From Oscillospiraceae bacterium (GTDB lineage: Bacteria; Bacillota; Clostridia; Saccharofermentanales; Saccharofermentanaceae), in contig CADAIP010000017.1 of NCBI GenBank assembly GCA_902787975.1, forward strand, positions 62,001 to 126,000: 64,000 bases of DNA, written 5' to 3'. The position numbers and the translations under genes are program-made. Of this stretch, positions 54,410 through 62,132 are shown in pieces (the first letter of the stretch is position 1; each line of letters opens with the position of its first letter). The notes below the pieces were generated by a model. That model was not told the DNA's origin. It did not search any database and was given only the letters and a program-made list of their open reading frames with translations.

Positions 54410-55738
54410 ATGGCATCCACAATTGAGAAGAAAGAACACTCTCAGGTAGTAATCAGCCTTCAGGCTAACAAGGAAGAGTGGAACGGAGCTTTAAAGAAGT
54501 CTTACAACAAGAACAAGAACCGTTTCCAGGTTCCCGGTTTCCGTAAGGGTAAGGTTCCTTATCAGCTCGTTTGCCAGTACTACGGTGAGGGCGTACTCTT
54601 TGAGGACGCTATGAACGAGATCGCTAACGAGCAGTATCCTGAAGCAGTTAAGGAACATGACCTCAAGGTTGTCTCCAGACCTGAGATGGACGTACAGGAC
54701 ATCAACGACGAAGGCATCAAGTATTCAATCACTGTTTACGTTAAGCCTGAGTTCGAGCTTGGTCAGTACGAGGGCGTTGAAGTTCCTTTCAAGGATCAGG
54801 TTGTTACAGACGAGGACGTTGATGCTGAGATCGAGCGTATGAGAAAGAGAAATGCTTCTCTTGAGGAAGTTTCTGACCGTCCTGCACAGGAAGGCGATAC
54901 AGTTACTATCGATTACGAAGGCTTCAAGGATGGTGTTGCTTTTGAAGGCGGCAAGGGCGAGGGTTATAACCTCAAGCTCGGTTCCAAGTCTTTCATCCCC
55001 GGATTTGAGGAGCAGGTTGCAGGTCACAACGTTGACGAAGAGTTCACTATCGAAGTTAAGTTCCCTGAAGACTATCACGCAGAAGACCTCAAGGGCGCTG
55101 ACGCTACATTCAACGTAAAGATCCACGCTATCAAGACAGAGATCGTTCCTGAACTTGATGATGAGTTCGCTAAGGACGTTTCCGAGTTCGATACTCTCGA
55201 CGAGCTTAAGGCTGACGTAAGAGCAAAGCAGCAGGAGAGAGCTGACAAGGACAACAAGGCAGGCTTCGAGAACGAGACAGTTCGTGCCGTATGCGACAAC
55301 TGCGAGATCGACATTCCTGAATCAATGATCCAGAACGAAGTTGAGCAGATGGCTCAGGATCAGGCAGCACGCATGTCCAGCCAGGGTATCGGCCTTGATA
55401 TGTATCTCCAGTATGTAGGCCAGACAATGGATGACTTCAAGAAGTCCCTTGAGCCTATGGCAAGAGTAAGAGTTAAGTCTTCACTCGTTATCGAGAAGAT
55501 CACAGAGAAGATCGATCCTGAGGTTACTGACGAAGAATACAACGAAGAGCTCTCAACGATCGCTAACTCCTACAAGATGGATCTTGAGGAAGTTAAGAAG
55601 TCAATCGGTGATGATTCCGCATTCATCAAGGATTCCATCAAGGCTAGAAAGACAGTTGAGTATCTCGCATCCAAGGCTGTAAAGGTTGAGCCCAAGCCCG
55701 CTGAAGAAGCTAATGAAGAAGAGAAGACTGAAGAATAA
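54410..55738 (+). CDS. tig: Trigger factor chaperone
   Basis: 442 residues. Ribosome-binding domain with VPGFRKGKVPYQLV (signature loop), an FKBP-type prolyl isomerase domain from about residue 160 (GDTVTIDYEGFKDGVAFEGG), and a helical C-terminal cradle ending in a Glu-rich tail. It meets nascent chains at the ribosome exit. Strong GGAGG site and codon bias indicate high expression. clpP/clpX, often adjacent, are not present here. Confidence 0.95.
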   Translation: MASTIEKKEHSQVVISLQANKEEWNGALKKSYNKNKNRFQVPGFRKGKVPYQLVCQYYGEGVLFEDAMNEIANEQYPEAVKEHDLKVVSRPEMDVQDINDEGIKYSITVYVKPEFELGQYEGVEVPFKDQVVTDEDVDAEIERMRKRNASLEEVSDRPAQEGDTVTIDYEGFKDGVAFEGGKGEGYNLKLGSKSFIPGFEEQVAGHNVDEEFTIEVKFPEDYHAEDLKGADATFNVKIHAIKTEIVPELDDEFAKDVSEFDTLDELKADVRAKQQERADKDNKAGFENETVRAVCDNCEIDIPESMIQNEVEQMAQDQAARMSSQGIGLDMYLQYVGQTMDDFKKSLEPMARVRVKSSLVIEKITEKIDPEVTDEEYNEELSTIANSYKMDLEEVKKSIGDDSAFIKDSIKARKTVEYLASKAVKVEPKPAEEANEEEKTEE

Positions 55739-55763
55739 TTCAGTTTACCAAGTACAAAATATA

Positions 55764-55797
55764 AGCTCCCAAGGGATTTCCTTTGGGAGCTTTTTTT
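55764..55797 (+). terminator. Terminator after tig
   Basis: AAGCTCCCAAGG / CCTTTGGGAGCTT hairpin followed by seven T. It sits between convergent tig and argJ. Confidence 0.9.
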
Positions 55798-55836
55798 GCT
55801 TCGAAAACGATATGGATCAGATAACTGATAAATTAA

Positions 55837-57090
55837 TTATGTTCTGTAGCTTCCGTTGATCTTAACGTAATCGTATGAGAAGTCACAGGTAAACATTCTG
55901 TCGTAAGCATCACCTTCGTATAGAGTGATATCTACCTTGAGATCATGCTCAGCGAGAAGTCTGGATGCTTCTTCCTCGTCGAAGTTAACAGCAGCACCAT
56001 CCTTATACATAAGAAGTCCTGAAAGCCTGATATCGACCTTCTCAGGATCGAATGAAGCACCGGAATAACCGACAGCTGTAAGGATACGTCCGATATTTGC
56101 ATCTTCACCGAAGAATGCAGTCTTGCAAAGAGGAGATCTTGCAACGGAAGTAACGATGAGCTTTGCATCTTTCTCATCCTTTGCACCATGCACTTCGATC
56201 TCAACAAACTTGGTTGCACCTTCGCCGTCTGAAGCGAGCATTCTTGCGATGTCTTCAGAAAGTTTGCAGAGAGCAGACTCTACTAAAGCATAATCCTCTG
56301 TGCCTTCTTCAACAGAAACGCCGGATGCACCGTTAGCAAATACAGTTACCATGTCACAAACAGATGTGTCGCCGTCTACGCTGACTCTGTTGAATGTATA
56401 TTTAACAGCTTTCTGAAGCATCTTCTTTAATGAAGCGGATTCAATTCCACAGTCTGTTGTAAAAACGCAGATCATGGTGGCGAGGTTGGGGTGGATCATG
56501 CCTGAACCCTTAGCCATGCCGGAGATTGTAACTGTTTTTCCGTCAGTAAGTTCGATCTGTGCGGATACTTCCTTCGGAACTGTATCAGTAGTCATCATGG
56601 CATACTCTGCATTGTGGGCAGCTTCCTCGTCAGATGAAAGGCCGTTTACGAGTGAAGGAATTGCAGCCGTCATCTTATCAAGCGGAAGTCTAGAACCGAT
56701 TACGCCTGTTGAAGCCGTAAGAATCTCTGTAGGATCACAGCCGAGAAGGGAAGATGCGGTCTCTGCAATCTTAGCGGCATCCTCAACACCGACATGACCA
56801 ACACCTGCGTTGGCTACTTTACTGTTAATGATGATACCCTTGGCTTTACCCTTGGTCTCAATGATATCCATTGATCTAACGAGTGAATGGCCTTTGACAA
56901 GGTTGGATGTATAAACACCAGCTACATTACAAAGTGTTTCCGAATAAACCATTCCCATATCAAGGATTGCATACTTAGGAACGCTTTCATTGATGTTAGC
57001 AGGATCAGAACACTTCATTCCGGCAGAAACGCCGTTAGCCTTAAAGCCCTTAGGCATTGTAATATAAGATACAGATAATTCTTCTTCCAT
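55837..57090 (-). CDS. argJ: Glutamate N-acetyltransferase/ornithine acetyltransferase
   Basis: 417 residues, AGAGG upstream on the minus strand. It is an autoprocessing enzyme: KGSGMIHPNLATMI contains the A/T cleavage point, with Thr as nucleophile after self-cleavage into alpha and beta chains. TASTGVIGSRLP, FNRVSVDGDTSVCDM and FFGEDANIGRI also match. ArgJ recycles the acetyl group in arginine synthesis. No other arg gene is nearby, so it is a stand-alone member of that pathway here. Confidence 0.94.
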   Translation of the reverse strand: MEEELSVSYITMPKGFKANGVSAGMKCSDPANINESVPKYAILDMGMVYSETLCNVAGVYTSNLVKGHSLVRSMDIIETKGKAKGIIINSKVANAGVGHVGVEDAAKIAETASSLLGCDPTEILTASTGVIGSRLPLDKMTAAIPSLVNGLSSDEEAAHNAEYAMMTTDTVPKEVSAQIELTDGKTVTISGMAKGSGMIHPNLATMICVFTTDCGIESASLKKMLQKAVKYTFNRVSVDGDTSVCDMVTVFANGASGVSVEEGTEDYALVESALCKLSEDIARMLASDGEGATKFVEIEVHGAKDEKDAKLIVTSVARSPLCKTAFFGEDANIGRILTAVGYSGASFDPEKVDIRLSGLLMYKDGAAVNFDEEEASRLLAEHDLKVDITLYEGDAYDRMFTCDFSYDYVKINGSYRT

Positions 57091-57122
57091 AATAAATAAC
57101 CTCTTATGTTTATTACTGTCGA

Positions 57123-57152
57123 ATTATAGTACAACAAAGCATATACACGCAA
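57123..57152 (-). promoter_or_regulatory. Promoter for argJ
   Basis: On the minus strand TTGCGT (57152-57147), 18-bp spacer, TATAAT (57128-57123). Confidence 0.55.
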
Positions 57153-57177
57153 TAAAGCACTTTACAATAAATAACGC

Positions 57178-57206
57178 TTGACTTAAAAAGACCTTTTCTT
57201 TATAAT
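57178..57206 (+). promoter_or_regulatory. Strong promoter for the tRNA-His/Gln/Lys cluster
   Basis: TTGACT (57178-57183), 17-bp spacer, TATAAT (57201-57206), 22 bp before tRNA-His. Confidence 0.8.
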
Positions 57207-57227
57207 TTCAAGGCAATTGGCTGAAAT

Positions 57228-57305
57228 GGTGGGATTAGTTCAGTTGGTTAGAGCGCTAGTTTGTGGCACTAGATATCATGGGTTCGAATCCCATATCCCA
57301 CCCCA
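57228..57305 (+). tRNA. tRNA-His(GTG)
   Basis: Acceptor GTGGGAT / ATCCCAC plus the extra G(-1) at 57228 facing C73, diagnostic of tRNA-His. Anticodon arm CTAGT-TTGTGGC-ACTAG, anticodon GTG. CCA encoded. Confidence 0.96.
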
Positions 57306-57324
57306 ACTTTTTGCCTCGAAACAC

Positions 57325-57399
57325 TGGGGTGTAGCCAAGGGGTAAGGCACGGGTCTTTGACTCCCGCATTCGTAGGTTCAAATCCTGCCACCCCAGCCA
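57325..57399 (+). tRNA. tRNA-Gln(TTG)
   Basis: Acceptor TGGGGTG / CACCCCA, anticodon arm CGGGT-CTTTGAC-TCCCG with anticodon TTG, T-loop GTTCAAATC, discriminator G, CCA encoded. Confidence 0.96.
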
Positions 57400-57402
57400 A
57401 AT

Positions 57403-57478
57403 GGTTCACTAGCTCAGCCGGTAGAGCACTTGACTTTTAATCAAGGGGTCTGGAGTTCGAACCTCCAGTGAGCCACCA
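57403..57478 (+). tRNA. tRNA-Lys(TTT)
   Basis: Acceptor GGTTCAC / GTGAGCC, anticodon arm CTTGA-CTTTTAA-TCAAG with anticodon TTT, T-loop GTTCGAACC, CCA encoded. Confidence 0.96.
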
Positions 57479-57491
57479 AATGCCACCAAAT
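57472..57491 (+). repeat. 10-bp tandem duplication at the tRNA-Lys 3' end
   Basis: GCCACCAAAT occurs twice in a row (57472-57481 and 57482-57491). The first copy contains the encoded CCA end. Confidence 0.7.
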
Positions 57492-57502
57492 AAAATATAA
57501 TC

Positions 57503-57533
57503 ACCCTGCAGTCATCAGTACGGCAGGGTTTTT
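57503..57533 (+). terminator. Terminator of the tRNA cluster
   Basis: ACCCTGC / GCAGGGT hairpin followed by five T. The remaining 165 bp to the NlpC/P60 gene hold no confident promoter. Confidence 0.85.
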
Positions 57534-57700
57534 AATTTCAAATTTATCTGTCCAAAACTCAATCATTCTTGCGTTTTAGGTTACAAACCGGTGACATTTT
57601 GTGCTAATGCCCGAGTTTTGCTTGAATTATTCGTTATTCCTTACAAGTTGAATGTTAAAATATCATCAAGATTATGCGCTAAGAGCAGAAAGGAAATGCA

Positions 57701-59053
57701 GTGGTTAATAAGAAAGCGGTAAAGATAGTTTCAGCTGTTGTTGCGGCAAGTGTTTCTGTCGGATCTGTTACTACTCATAACTGCGGATCTTCAAAAGAGA
57801 TTGATCTTCAGAGCCCGTCTCTGATTGGTCCCAACGCTGTTACTTTTGACGACTTTTGTTCGCCTGCATATGAAGAAGCTGAGAACACCGCATATGTTCC
57901 AATGAGCTTAAAGAACGCAAAGTTTAATATTGATGATTATACGATCGTTGCCGTTAAATCTTATTCTGATATAGCTGCTGAATTTGGTACTGATCCTTTG
58001 GATCCCATTACTTATGACGGTTCTATGTACTGGATTAACGGTGATGCTGTTCTTGTTGCTCCTAAGTCTGAGAATGCAGAAGGTGAAGAAGACAGTGAAG
58101 ATTCTGAAGAAACAGAAGATGATGAAGATCAGAATCAGGATGATGTAATCAGCCTCAAGCTTAACGATACAGTTACCAGAATCGCTTATATAAAGGACTG
58201 GTCACTTGTAAGACTTCCTGACGGAAGAGAAGGTTACATAATGAACTCTCATCTTTCAGCTGAAGAGATCGTTGAAGAGCCTGAGACACCTGATGAACCT
58301 GAAGATGTTTCTTACGACGATGACGATGATGAAGGTTCATCAACATCTTATACTGAACCTGATCCGGAACCTTATACTGAACCCGAACCTGAACCGGAGC
58401 CTGAGACAAGTTCAGGACCCGATTGGGAAGAATGGGATGTTGATTACACGGTATATGCAAGCACAGCACTTAATACCAGAACAGGCCCGGGTATCTCATA
58501 TACTTTGCTCTCCACATTGTCTACAGGTTCAGAGATCGAAGTAGTTGCAGAGACAGATAACGGTTGGTATAAGTCAGCTGACGGATATTATGTAAAGGCA
58601 AGCTTTACCCAGGAAGACGAACCTTATATACCTGAGCCGGTATATTACGATGACGATGATGATGACGACGATGATTATTATGACAGCGACTGGTCATCCT
58701 TTGCTTCATATGTAAGAGGATATATCGGATGCAGATATGTATACGGTGGTGCTTCACCTGACGGCTTCGACTGTTCCGGATTCGTTATGTATTGTTTTGA
58801 GACATACTACGGAATCTATCTGCCTCACGGTGCTACAAGCCAATCTTATTGCGGTGATTGGGTAGATCCCGATGAGATCCAGGTCGGCGACATTATCTGC
58901 TTCGATAAAGAAGGCGACGGCATCATGGAACACTCCGGTATCTACGTAGGAAATGATACATACGTACATGCCCAGTCTTCAGCCACCGGCGTTGTTGAAT
59001 CATGTTACTCATCAGCCAAGTGGAAAATCGGTACGGTAAGAAGAGTCTTATAA
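57701..59053 (+). CDS. Secreted NlpC/P60 peptidoglycan endopeptidase with Asp-rich linkers
   Basis: 450 residues from GTG 57701 with AAAGG upstream. An N-terminal signal-like stretch (about 8-25) is followed by a weak SH3-like region, an acidic linker (EDSEDSEETEDDEDQNQDD, about 130-150), a second Pro/Glu/Asp linker, an SH3b domain (TVYASTALNTRTGPGISYTL, about 250-310) and a run of nine Asp near residue 317. The C-terminal NlpC/P60 domain (about 330-450) has YGGASPDGFDCSGF (Cys near 358), HSGIYVG (His near 411) and YVHAQ (near 423). It should cut gamma-D-Glu/diamino acid bonds in wall stem peptides. Secreted or surface-bound. Confidence 0.9.
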   Translation: MVNKKAVKIVSAVVAASVSVGSVTTHNCGSSKEIDLQSPSLIGPNAVTFDDFCSPAYEEAENTAYVPMSLKNAKFNIDDYTIVAVKSYSDIAAEFGTDPLDPITYDGSMYWINGDAVLVAPKSENAEGEEDSEDSEETEDDEDQNQDDVISLKLNDTVTRIAYIKDWSLVRLPDGREGYIMNSHLSAEEIVEEPETPDEPEDVSYDDDDDEGSSTSYTEPDPEPYTEPEPEPEPETSSGPDWEEWDVDYTVYASTALNTRTGPGISYTLLSTLSTGSEIEVVAETDNGWYKSADGYYVKASFTQEDEPYIPEPVYYDDDDDDDDDYYDSDWSSFASYVRGYIGCRYVYGGASPDGFDCSGFVMYCFETYYGIYLPHGATSQSYCGDWVDPDEIQVGDIICFDKEGDGIMEHSGIYVGNDTYVHAQSSATGVVESCYSSAKWKIGTVRRVL

Positions 59054-59060
59054 AACAAAG

Positions 59061-59091
59061 AAAGCGTTGATCTTAAAAGGTCAACGCTTTT
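59061..59091. terminator. Hairpin between convergent NlpC/P60 and pepV genes
   Basis: AAAGCGTTGA / TCAACGCTTT, ten-bp stem with short T-runs on both sides, likely bidirectional. Confidence 0.7.
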
Positions 59092-59114
59092 CAGTTAACA
59101 GTCAATATTAAAAC

Positions 59115-60437
59115 TTATAAGTATTCGGACAGGCCCATAATCGCTTCAGTCATTACCTTAATGTCGGTTTCAAAATCTGATAAAGCCCTGCATTCGTTTG
59201 CCTGGTGACACTGGTCTTCCTGCCAGGGTGCCTGTATACCGAACGCAATGGTATTAGGCATATGACGGGCATAAGTACCGCCGCCAATGGCAATAGGTTC
59301 TGTAAATTCAGACAAATACTCAGGCTTATATCCGCTGTAAGACGGCATATTTGATTTCCAGATTTCAGTGAGCAGTGCGATCTGGGGAAAATCTTTTGAT
59401 TTATACAGAGGATCCATCTGATTCAGCACTTCAACTTTGAGACCATAGGCTGAAGCAGATGAAGATAACTTGGCTACAATATCATCCATTTGATAAGTAA
59501 CCGGACATCTGACATCAATTACAATGGACTCGCCTGAATCAGAACAATTCAAGACAGACGGGTTTGCCGTTACTCTTCCTGACTCGTCCGTAACAGAACA
59601 CCCTGTATAATCTGCAGGCGTAGAATATACGATTTCCTTACTGATAAAGCTCAGCAAAGGTGAACTTGAATAGTCTACGGAAGAAGAATCAAGCTGCTTA
59701 ATAAGCTCAAATATGGCGTTTACACCTAATTCAGGCTTTGAAGCATGTGCCATTTTGCCTTTTGAAGTATATTCAATCCCGTTGATGGTACAAGAACAAG
59801 ATGCCGGTACCATATTTGCTGCAGAACCGCCTTTTGCTGTAACAGTTGATGGATTACTGTTAACGATCTTTACTTGTAAAATGCCTTTTTCAGCATAGAT
59901 AACAGGGAATTCAGCATCGGGAGTTATAGCAAATGAAGGAATCTCACCTTGTTCAGCATATGTCTCTACACATGAACATGTGCGTTCCTCATCTGTTCCG
60001 AGTATAAGGCGAATCCTTTTGGATGGCATAAATCCTGAAGCCATCAGTCGCTTCATAGCAAAATAAGAGGCGCAGGCAGGACCTTTATCGTCAACAATGC
60101 CTCTGCCATAGAGTATTCCATCCTTTAATGTCAGTTCAAAAGGAGAGGTTGACCAACCATCTCCGGCCGGAACTACATCAAGATGACAAACGATACCGAT
60201 AAGATCAGCATCTAAAGGTCCGAATTCGCACCAGCCTACGCGGTTGTCTATAATGCCGGTCCTCATGCCTGCTTTAGTAGCATCATCGAGGACATACTGG
60301 AGAGCAGAATAAGGCTTATCTCCATAGGGAAGATTGCCGTATTTAGCATCTTTTACCGGATCAGAACCGGTGCTTTCTATACCAATAATCTCGGAAAGGA
60401 ACTTGTATTCTTCCTGTGAGAGTGAGGAATCTGACAT
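59115..60437 (-). CDS. M20 dipeptidase, PepV-like
   Basis: 440 residues from ATG 60437, preceded on the minus strand by GGAGG; an upstream in-frame ATG at 60464 lacks such a site. Zinc-peptidase motifs: VCHLDVVPAGDGW, GRGIVDDKGPACASYFAM and LGTDEERTCSC. The long insert between catalytic parts fits PepV rather than DapE. It hydrolyses dipeptides in the cytoplasm, usually for amino acid supply. It is divergent from the polysaccharide locus, with 208 bp between. Confidence 0.88.
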   Translation of the reverse strand: MSDSSLSQEEYKFLSEIIGIESTGSDPVKDAKYGNLPYGDKPYSALQYVLDDATKAGMRTGIIDNRVGWCEFGPLDADLIGIVCHLDVVPAGDGWSTSPFELTLKDGILYGRGIVDDKGPACASYFAMKRLMASGFMPSKRIRLILGTDEERTCSCVETYAEQGEIPSFAITPDAEFPVIYAEKGILQVKIVNSNPSTVTAKGGSAANMVPASCSCTINGIEYTSKGKMAHASKPELGVNAIFELIKQLDSSSVDYSSSPLLSFISKEIVYSTPADYTGCSVTDESGRVTANPSVLNCSDSGESIVIDVRCPVTYQMDDIVAKLSSSASAYGLKVEVLNQMDPLYKSKDFPQIALLTEIWKSNMPSYSGYKPEYLSEFTEPIAIGGGTYARHMPNTIAFGIQAPWQEDQCHQANECRALSDFETDIKVMTEAIMGLSEYL

Positions 60438-60517
60438 ATCAAACCTCCAGCCGTATGAAATCAATAGAATCTTAACATATTATAGGACTTGGTGATTGAA
60501 ACAAGGAACTTATTGTT

Positions 60518-60571
60518 ATAATGCCTATAAGAGTAGGTATTCTGCGTATTTGTTATGCAGATAATGCCTAT
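60518..60571 (+). repeat. Direct repeat flanking a palindrome upstream of the polysaccharide locus
   Basis: ATAATGCCTAT at 60518-60528 recurs at 60561-60571. Between them is an imperfect inverted repeat TCTGCGTAT...ATGCAGA (60541-60561). The group lies just upstream of the chain-length gene promoter and could be its operator. Confidence 0.45.
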
Positions 60572-60580
60572 GTTATTTGA

Positions 60581-60609
60581 TTGAACAAAAAACAAAAGAT
60601 GTTTATAAT
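60581..60609 (+). promoter_or_regulatory. Promoter for the polysaccharide locus
   Basis: TTGAAC (60581-60586), 17-bp spacer, TATAAT (60604-60609), 36 bp before the start. Confidence 0.7.
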
Positions 60610-60645
60610 TGCTTAGTTATTATAATAAAGGAGATCTGTAATTCG

Positions 60646-62106
60646 ATGAAAACTGAATCTGAGATTAACTTTAAAGATATTGTATTATATGTTCTTAAAT
60701 ATATTTTGATTGCTATTCTTGTTGGCTCAATAGTTGGTGCCTATCTTTGTGTTAAGAATTATTCTGAGATAAGAAAGACTAACGATGTACTTGATATTAC
60801 TAAAAAGATTAATGCTTCTGAAAATGATTATCAATATGAAAACCGAGTTTTAAATGTTACTAGAGCAAGAACTTATGTCAAAATGATAGATTATGTCAAT
60901 AAACAAATTGACTTTCATAGAGATTATATTGCCAATTCCTTATATATTCAGATTGATCCTGATAATGTATATCAGATAAATGCACAATTGAGTATAGATT
61001 TTAATACTAAAGATTCTTATGGTATTGATCATGCACTTTTTTCTGCCTATGAAAGAGATATTCGTACGGGTGAATATCTTAAGGATTATGCTAATGAATT
61101 AGGAATCAAACTTGATTATGTTAGAGAATTAGTTTCTATTAGTAGTTATGATCCTGCTGATACAATAATTTGTTTTGATAATAATCAGGTTGATCAAATG
61201 GGTTCTTTATATGTATCTGTATATGGTCCTTCAAGTGAGTTCTGTTCGGATGTTATGAGATTAATTTTGGATGAAATAGACACAGTTCAGAAAGATCTAA
61301 ATTCGACTATTGCACCTCACTCAATTTCGTTAGTTAGTTATCAAGAATTGGTAAAGAGTGATAATGGAATAAGGGAAGGTCAGATTAACTATACAAGTAG
61401 AATTGAAGCGTTGCAAGCCCAATTAGTCGGTTACAATAATGCTATTGATATAATTGCAAAAGAGTTGGGTTTACCTAGCAAAGATGTAATTATTGATTAT
61501 TTTGATCATCATGAAGAAGTAGTTGTTGATGGTGTCCCAACAGAATTTTCTGAACAAATAATTAATGGTCATAAGGATTTCAAAGCTCTTGCCGGTCAAT
61601 TTGGAATCGGTTTTGGTATTGGTGCAGGTGCCATAGTTGTTCTGCTTGTTATTTGTTATCTGTGTAGCAGAAAGGTTAAGACTCAGGCTCAATTTTATGG
61701 AATCTTCCCTTATATTACTAAGATTGGCGTTATGAAACCAAGTGTAAAGAATGCATATTCGAAGTTGATAAATAAGTGTTCTGAAGATGATACAAAATTA
61801 AGTTCAGAGAATACAAACAAATTGATCTCAACAAACTATAGTAACCTAACAAAGGATTATCAGAAAGTCCTTATTACTGGTATTGGCGATAAGAGTGCTA
61901 TGGAGAAAGCCGTTAAGGAATTAAATATCAAAGGGGATTTCAAGCCTGATATGTTTAGTAATCCTGAAGTTTTAGATTTAGTTCCTAATTATGATTGTGT
62001 TGTTTTACTTGAACAGAGAAAGAAATCTTTGTATAGAGATATTAAAAATGAGATAAGATTGATTTCTAATGCCGGAACTAAGATCGTTGGTGCGATTTTG
62101 ATCTAA
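60646..62106 (+). CDS. Wzz/Wzc-like chain-length protein with a degenerate kinase-like tail
   Basis: 486 residues from ATG 60646 with AAAGGAG upstream; the in-frame ATG at 60577 lies in the promoter. Membrane segments near 15-38 and 330-352 flank a large extracytoplasmic domain, the Wzz pattern. The cytoplasmic C-terminus resembles a BY-kinase/CpsD fold (VLITGIGDKSAMEKAVKEL, DCVVLLEQRKKS, GTKIVGAILI), but the Walker A Gly-Lys-Ser/Thr is missing, and no Tyr cluster is seen. It may act in polysaccharide length control without kinase activity. The gene is AT-rich relative to the housekeeping genes. It starts a locus continuing beyond the window. Confidence 0.75.
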   Translation: MKTESEINFKDIVLYVLKYILIAILVGSIVGAYLCVKNYSEIRKTNDVLDITKKINASENDYQYENRVLNVTRARTYVKMIDYVNKQIDFHRDYIANSLYIQIDPDNVYQINAQLSIDFNTKDSYGIDHALFSAYERDIRTGEYLKDYANELGIKLDYVRELVSISSYDPADTIICFDNNQVDQMGSLYVSVYGPSSEFCSDVMRLILDEIDTVQKDLNSTIAPHSISLVSYQELVKSDNGIREGQINYTSRIEALQAQLVGYNNAIDIIAKELGLPSKDVIIDYFDHHEEVVVDGVPTEFSEQIINGHKDFKALAGQFGIGFGIGAGAIVVLLVICYLCSRKVKTQAQFYGIFPYITKIGVMKPSVKNAYSKLINKCSEDDTKLSSENTNKLISTNYSNLTKDYQKVLITGIGDKSAMEKAVKELNIKGDFKPDMFSNPEVLDLVPNYDCVVLLEQRKKSLYRDIKNEIRLISNAGTKIVGAILI

Positions 62107-62132
62107 TTTGCTGGAAAGTAAGGTTATTTCAT

